A DNA stretch of 64,000 bases, taken from Moraxella catarrhalis. GTDB taxonomy: Bacteria > Pseudomonadota > Gammaproteobacteria > Pseudomonadales > Moraxellaceae. Where the stretch lies: contig NZ_LWAH01000013.1 of NCBI RefSeq assembly GCF_001632285.1, forward strand, positions 340,125 to 404,124, in the 5' to 3' direction. Numbering within the stretch: the first letter of the stretch is position 1; each line of letters begins with the position of its first letter. This document shows positions 59,520 through 64,000 of the stretch, in pieces. Both the position numbers and the translations under genes were made by a program. The notes under the pieces are model-generated. The model did no database searches, was not told the DNA's origin, and worked only from the letters and a program-made list of their open reading frames with translations.

Positions 59520-62114
59520 TTAGGTCAATTCATTGATCTTTTGTACCACTTGATAATCCACTTCATCATTTATTTCAAAAAATCGTTTTGCACACGCAAT
59601 TTTAAACCGCTCTTCCCACTTCAATTTATCAACCACCACCCCATCTTGAATGGATTTATCGCCTGTATTTTTGGTTTCAGCAATAAAATAAACCTGCTCG
59701 CCATTCTTTTTTATAACCACCGCCCAATCTGGGTTGTAATTACCAATCGGCGTTGGGATTTTAAATTTTTTGGGTAATTTAAAATAAAATGCCACTTGCT
59801 CATCATAATTTTCACAATCTGTTGCAAATTGATTTTCGGTATTTGAATCTAAATCCAACACACCATTATAAATGGTTTTATCCATTTTATTTACATTAAA
59901 AGTATATTGATTGGCATAAATTTTATAAGTCTTAAATAAACTTTGTTCGTACACTTTATCCAATTTTTGATAATAGATACCATTTTTCATCAAATCGTAC
60001 AATTCATCATTGATGATTTCTGCTACAGTTTCAATAAAGCGTTGTGGATTGCTCTTAACTTCATCAATTCTACCAGATTGCTGTAAAATCTGTACCAATG
60101 TATTGCGAGTTAAACCTGTTTTTTGTTGCAATACTTTTAAAATATCAGGTATCACAAACTTCGTTTGAATATGTTCACTTTGAGAAAAAATCTCTTGCGT
60201 TTCTATGCCTGTTTCACTGTTTTGCACCATCCTTGCTTTTTTAATTTCAATTTTTGGTGTGTCAATTTTTGGCATGACATGGATTTTTTGACTGGCATTG
60301 TCAATCAATTCATCGCTATCAAATTGTACACGGTAGCTGGTTTTATGGCGAATACGCTCCCAAATTTGTAAAAATAATGGGTCGGTAAACGCATCAAAAC
60401 GATAAGTTACCGTGCGTTCATTTTTGGCATTTTTAAGATGAGATTTTTCAAATTTAATGCCACAATCATCAATATATTCTTGTTGCAAACTGTTGGCAAA
60501 TTGCTCATAACTTTCATTGGGAATCACGGTCAAAATATTGACTTTTTCATCATAAATTCGCTCGCCTTTTTGATTCACAGGTAAACGAAGCCCACGCCCA
60601 ATTTCTTGGCGTTTTTTAATTACAGATGTGGTTTCATTCAAAGTACAAATTTGAAAAACATTGGGATTATCCCACCCCTCTTTTAATGCCGAATGACTAA
60701 AAATAAATCGCACAGGCTCATCAAGCGACAATAACCGCTCTTTATCTTTCATAATCAGCTCATAGGCATCATTATCATCTTTGGTGGTACCATTGCTGTT
60801 TTTAGCATTGCCTTTTTTGTCTTGGCTAAAATAGCCTTTATGTACGCCACTAGCTGATTGTTTGGTTTCTAATTCGTACAATTCTTCAAACCACTCATAA
60901 AATTTCCCCAATTCACCTTGTGCATTGGTGCGATAATTTTCTACCTTGTCAATAAAAAACAGTGATAATACTTTTATGCCGTCTTTATTTAACTCCTTTT
61001 CATGCTTTAAATGCTCTTTAATAGTATAATGAATCTGCTGTTTCATTATTTCATCTCTAAGACAATCCATATTTACACCACGGGCAATTTCGATACCATT
61101 AGAGAATTTAATCATTTGGTTTTCTAAATCAATGCCTGTAATTATAAATCCTTGATAGTTGGGGTTTTGCTTTGATTTTTCATATAAATCATCGCCCAGC
61201 TTAACGGTAATTGCTTTGCGTTTTAATTGCTGTTTTTCGCTAATATCAAATATTATTTTGGCTTTCAAACCGCTTTTGTTTGTGATTTCTTTTAGTTCAA
61301 TAAAGGCATTATTTTTATCTTGTGATATCACCGAATTAACGACAATTTGTTTTACCAAATTTTTTTCAAATGCCTGTACAGGATTTAGGCTGTATACTTT
61401 ATTGATAATTTCTTTATGCGTTGCCGAATATCCAACCGTAAATAATGGATTTAAATTTTCAATGGCATTTTTGCGTTTATCACTGCTGATATTTTGTGGT
61501 TCATCAATAATAATGATTGGATTCGTTGCTTGGATTAACTCCATTAATACGCCATTTTCTCGCTGTTGATTAATGATATTGCTTTCTTTTTCAAAAGATT
61601 GAATGTTCATCACCAAAATTTCAATATTTGTACTTGTCGCAAAATGTTTTAATGCATTGGTTTTTTGACCGCTATATTCACCATAATGATAAATTGGCGA
61701 ATTAAATTCATCTTTAAAATGGGCTTTTGTGCTATTTAAAGTTTGTAATACACCTTCACGAATGGCGACACTTGGCACAACAATGATAAATTTTCGCCAG
61801 CCATAGCGTTGATAAAGCTCAAAAATGGTATTTAAATAAACAAAAGTTTTGCCCGTACCCGTTTCCATTTCTACACTAAAATACAAATTATCCAATTTAT
61901 CAGATAAAGAAAGCTGATTTTGCGTTTGGATATTTTTTAAATTATTAAAAATATCATCTTTGGATAAAGATAATTCATTGGCAATCACACGCATATTGTC
62001 TTTGTCCGACAAGCTAAAATCATCTTGATGATGCGTAATTTCGCCTTGAAATAAATCTACGATACTATCAATCGCCTGTTTTTGATAATCCAGATGTTCG
62101 TATTTGAGCTGCAT
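59520..62114 (-). CDS. Type III restriction endonuclease subunit Res
   Basis: The helicase-nuclease subunit of a type III restriction-modification system, 864 residues. The P-loop METGTGKTFVYL is followed by the DEAD-like box IIIDEPQN and helicase motif VI (IGRGLRLPVNQKG). The C-terminal PD-(D/E)XK nuclease has NPDWAVV, then FIAETKN. It cuts after translocation between head-to-head sites when bound to Mod. It lies 15 bp downstream of mod, in the same operon. No frameshift is visible. Confidence 0.94.
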   Translation of the reverse strand: MQLKYEHLDYQKQAIDSIVDLFQGEITHHQDDFSLSDKDNMRVIANELSLSKDDIFNNLKNIQTQNQLSLSDKLDNLYFSVEMETGTGKTFVYLNTIFELYQRYGWRKFIIVVPSVAIREGVLQTLNSTKAHFKDEFNSPIYHYGEYSGQKTNALKHFATSTNIEILVMNIQSFEKESNIINQQRENGVLMELIQATNPIIIIDEPQNISSDKRKNAIENLNPLFTVGYSATHKEIINKVYSLNPVQAFEKNLVKQIVVNSVISQDKNNAFIELKEITNKSGLKAKIIFDISEKQQLKRKAITVKLGDDLYEKSKQNPNYQGFIITGIDLENQMIKFSNGIEIARGVNMDCLRDEIMKQQIHYTIKEHLKHEKELNKDGIKVLSLFFIDKVENYRTNAQGELGKFYEWFEELYELETKQSASGVHKGYFSQDKKGNAKNSNGTTKDDNDAYELIMKDKERLLSLDEPVRFIFSHSALKEGWDNPNVFQICTLNETTSVIKKRQEIGRGLRLPVNQKGERIYDEKVNILTVIPNESYEQFANSLQQEYIDDCGIKFEKSHLKNAKNERTVTYRFDAFTDPLFLQIWERIRHKTSYRVQFDSDELIDNASQKIHVMPKIDTPKIEIKKARMVQNSETGIETQEIFSQSEHIQTKFVIPDILKVLQQKTGLTRNTLVQILQQSGRIDEVKSNPQRFIETVAEIINDELYDLMKNGIYYQKLDKVYEQSLFKTYKIYANQYTFNVNKMDKTIYNGVLDLDSNTENQFATDCENYDEQVAFYFKLPKKFKIPTPIGNYNPDWAVVIKKNGEQVYFIAETKNTGDKSIQDGVVVDKLKWEERFKIACAKRFFEINDEVDYQVVQKINELT

Positions 62115-62129
62115 TCTTATTTCCCCTGA

Positions 62130-64000
62130 TTAAATACTTTCAAAATTTAGTCCAGCATCTTTAAATTGCAAAATTATATTGGATTTTTCGCTGTCATTTA
62201 AAAATGCTTTGTCCAATACAGTGGTTTTGGCGGGTTTTTTGGCAATAATGGCGTTAAACTCATCTTGGGATAATGAATTTAGCACAATGGCGTACGATTT
62301 ATTTTCACAAGTTAGCCAATAAACGCCGTTATCAAATTTAATATCCGCCGTTAATTTTAATCCCATTTTTAATAACAGTTCATAGATAATATCTATCTCA
62401 TTGGCATTATCTTTTAAGGGGTCAATATACATTTCTAATTGCTTGGCAATATCATCATCGTCAATTTGCCACGCTTTAAAATTACTATCACTTAATTTAA
62501 ATACCTTAAATCCTGTATCAAGGGTTTTATCGGGATTTTCGGCTTTGATTTTTGCTCCTGCACGGCGAATGCGTTCTTTGGATATTTCGCTGATGGTTTT
62601 AAATCCAGCTTTATAGGCTTCGCTTTTTTCATCGGTTAATTCTGGTAATTGCACCATTATAAATTGTCGATTGCCATTATCTTCTGTGTTTAATTGCATG
62701 ACAGCGTGGGCGGTGGTTGCCGAACCTGCAAAAAAGTCTAGGATAATGGAGTTGTCGCCATTTAGTAATTTTGCTAAAATTTTGATTAAATCTAATGGTT
62801 TTGAAAAATCAAAATAATTTTCTAGCAATAAATCTCGCAAGCAAGCCGTGCCTTTGTGATTGGTATAATTTGGATTAATTAAATCATTGGAAGTGAGAAT
62901 TAAATTTGGATTTTTATCCACTAAAATATTTGTCCCAACTTGAAATTCTTTATCAATATAATTTCTAACACGCAATGTTGTTCTTGTTTCAATAATAATC
63001 CCTAACTCTATCGCCCTATTCATTCTTTCTTTTGTCCAAAGCCAGCGTCTTCTGTTCCCTCTACTATCTTCAGGCTTAAATATTTTTCCATTGAATTCAA
63101 TATCATAATCCCCACCAGCCGAATAACCTTGAGTAGATGATGCTAGAATAGGGCTTGTATCCCCTTCTATGTATGTTCCGTTACTATCTTTTTTGATATT
63201 TGACAAATCTCTTTCAATTACAGAGTTAAAATCATAATTTTTATTTTTAGCATAAACCAATAGATAGTCATGCGTAATAGAAATATATTTTTCTTGTGAA
63301 GGTCTTTGAGCTGATGTTTGTCTTGGAAGAGTGGCAACAAAATTCTCTCCCCCAAAAATCTCATCACATAATAATTTTAATTGAGCCTGTTCATTATCAT
63401 CAATACTGATAAATATCACGCCATCATCAGAAAGTAAAGTATGAGCCAAATGCAATCGTGGCAACATCATATTAAGCCAATTAGAATGATAATGCCCATT
63501 GTCTTTGCTGTTCTTTTTAAAGGATTTTAATAATTCGCCATTGATATTTCTATCGCCTGTGGCAATTTCATACTCTTTTTTGCTTTGGCTAAAATCATCG
63601 TGATAAATAAAATCATTGCCCGTATTATAGGGCGGATCAATGTATATCATTTTGATTTTGCCTGCATAGGATTTTTGTAATATTTTTAGGGCTTCTAAAT
63701 TATCACTTTCAATAAAAATGTTTTGTGTGGTATCAAAATCCACACTCTCGGCAGGACAAGGAATGAGCGTGTTATTGGTAGGGGCTTGTAGGGCTTGATA
63801 AGCGGTTGATTTGCCTGCCCAATTTAAGCCGTAGCGTTCGTTTTGGGCAAGGTGGTCGCCCAGCAGGGTTTTGAGTTTTTCTAAGTCTAGAGCGTGTTCG
63901 CTAAAAATTTCAGGCAGGATTTGGCGAAGTTTGGCTAATTTTTCACCAAAAAAGTCGGTATTATGGGCAGTTTTTAGGCTGTTGGTTGGTTGGTTGGTTG
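62130..64000 (-). CDS. Type III DNA methyltransferase Mod, 5' end outside window (phase-variable)
   Basis: An N6-adenine methyltransferase that also gives the system its specificity. Order is motif IV first (YIDPPYNTGNDF), then the target-recognition region, then motif I (LDFFAGSATTAHAV), which marks the beta class. A complete open frame runs to the window edge through tandem CAAC repeats that read Thr-Asn-Gln-Pro, so the visible part of the gene is in frame (623 codons seen). Downstream of the repeats comes LKTAHNTDFFGEKLAKLRQ. M. catarrhalis phase-variable mod genes (modM and related) carry repeats of this kind; the allele name cannot be settled. The start codon is beyond 64000. Confidence 0.9.
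   Translation of the reverse strand, partial: TNQPTNSLKTAHNTDFFGEKLAKLRQILPEIFSEHALDLEKLKTLLGDHLAQNERYGLNWAGKSTAYQALQAPTNNTLIPCPAESVDFDTTQNIFIESDNLEALKILQKSYAGKIKMIYIDPPYNTGNDFIYHDDFSQSKKEYEIATGDRNINGELLKSFKKNSKDNGHYHSNWLNMMLPRLHLAHTLLSDDGVIFISIDDNEQAQLKLLCDEIFGGENFVATLPRQTSAQRPSQEKYISITHDYLLVYAKNKNYDFNSVIERDLSNIKKDSNGTYIEGDTSPILASSTQGYSAGGDYDIEFNGKIFKPEDSRGNRRRWLWTKERMNRAIELGIIIETRTTLRVRNYIDKEFQVGTNILVDKNPNLILTSNDLINPNYTNHKGTACLRDLLLENYFDFSKPLDLIKILAKLLNGDNSIILDFFAGSATTAHAVMQLNTEDNGNRQFIMVQLPELTDEKSEAYKAGFKTISEISKERIRRAGAKIKAENPDKTLDTGFKVFKLSDSNFKAWQIDDDDIAKQLEMYIDPLKDNANEIDIIYELLLKMGLKLTADIKFDNGVYWLTCENKSYAIVLNSLSQDEFNAIIAKKPAKTTVLDKAFLNDSEKSNIILQFKDAGLNFESI
63981..64000 (-). repeat. CAAC tetranucleotide repeat, at least 5 copies, in mod
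   Basis: Five perfect GTTG units (CAAC on the coding strand) reach the window edge and continue beyond it. They lie in the 5' coding region of mod, so each gain or loss of one unit shifts the frame. The total copy number is not visible. Confidence 0.95.

Overview
The window is chromosomal DNA of a gamma-proteobacterium of the family Moraxellaceae, and Moraxella catarrhalis is the best fit. Three things point there. The gene at 4865-6817 is a GDSL esterase autotransporter matching McaP, with a 650-residue product and catalytic residues where McaP has them. The type III methyltransferase at the right edge carries CAAC tetranucleotide repeats, as the phase-variable mod genes of this species do. 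The rest is ordinary AT-rich gamma-proteobacterial housekeeping with Acinetobacter/Moraxella-like neighbourhoods. I see no tRNA, rRNA, CRISPR array, prophage or insertion sequence. These assignments come from reading the sequence; no database search was run.

Layout. 1-8200: a gene tail, a small acidic protein, an AhpA/YtjB-like membrane protein divergent from serB, an SCP2-like protein, bioB, mcaP, hemJ and truC. 8300-15900: a phosphoesterase, purE and purK, a DUF188 protein, an AI-2E family permease translationally coupled to pdxB, epmA, and a CitE-like lyase. 15900-19000 (minus strand): pyrB and a dihydroorotase-like pyrC' that lacks metal ligands, with a Sel1-repeat secreted protein gene between them. 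19200-21100: fbp, a strong hairpin, a tract of 8.7 heptanucleotide repeats, then a TrmH/SpoU RNA methyltransferase. 21300-24250: etfBA and a DMT permease. 24270-30220: the histidine utilisation genes hutU-hutH-hutG-hutI, without a local hutC regulator. 30380-33013: acnB. 33403-36277: a type IV pilin, then the rpsP-rimM-trmD-rplS operon.

36500-40430: a lone EnvZ-like kinase facing and overlapping an RstBA-like two-component pair. 40500-48640: the complete F1Fo ATP synthase operon (I, B, E, F, H, A, G, D, C), interrupted between atpG and atpD by a small lipoprotein gene with a one-base frameshift, and with a 550-bp gap between atpI and atpB holding two abutting perfect palindromes. 48700-52800: zinc uptake (znuA divergent from zur-znuC-znuB) with Zur-box-like palindromes, followed by a CpdA-like phosphodiesterase. 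52900-59460: dksA-gluQRS, an outer-membrane barrel protein, gph, uvrC and a PLP decarboxylase. 59520-64000: a type III restriction-modification system whose mod gene runs off the edge inside its repeat tract.

The main points for follow-up are the heptanucleotide tract before the RNA methyltransferase (a possible phase-variable RNA modification), the CAAC-repeat mod gene, the frameshifted lipoprotein inside the ATP synthase operon, the Sel1 gene inside the pyrB-pyrC' pair, and the placement of histidine-rich segments on Zur and ZnuC but not on ZnuA.
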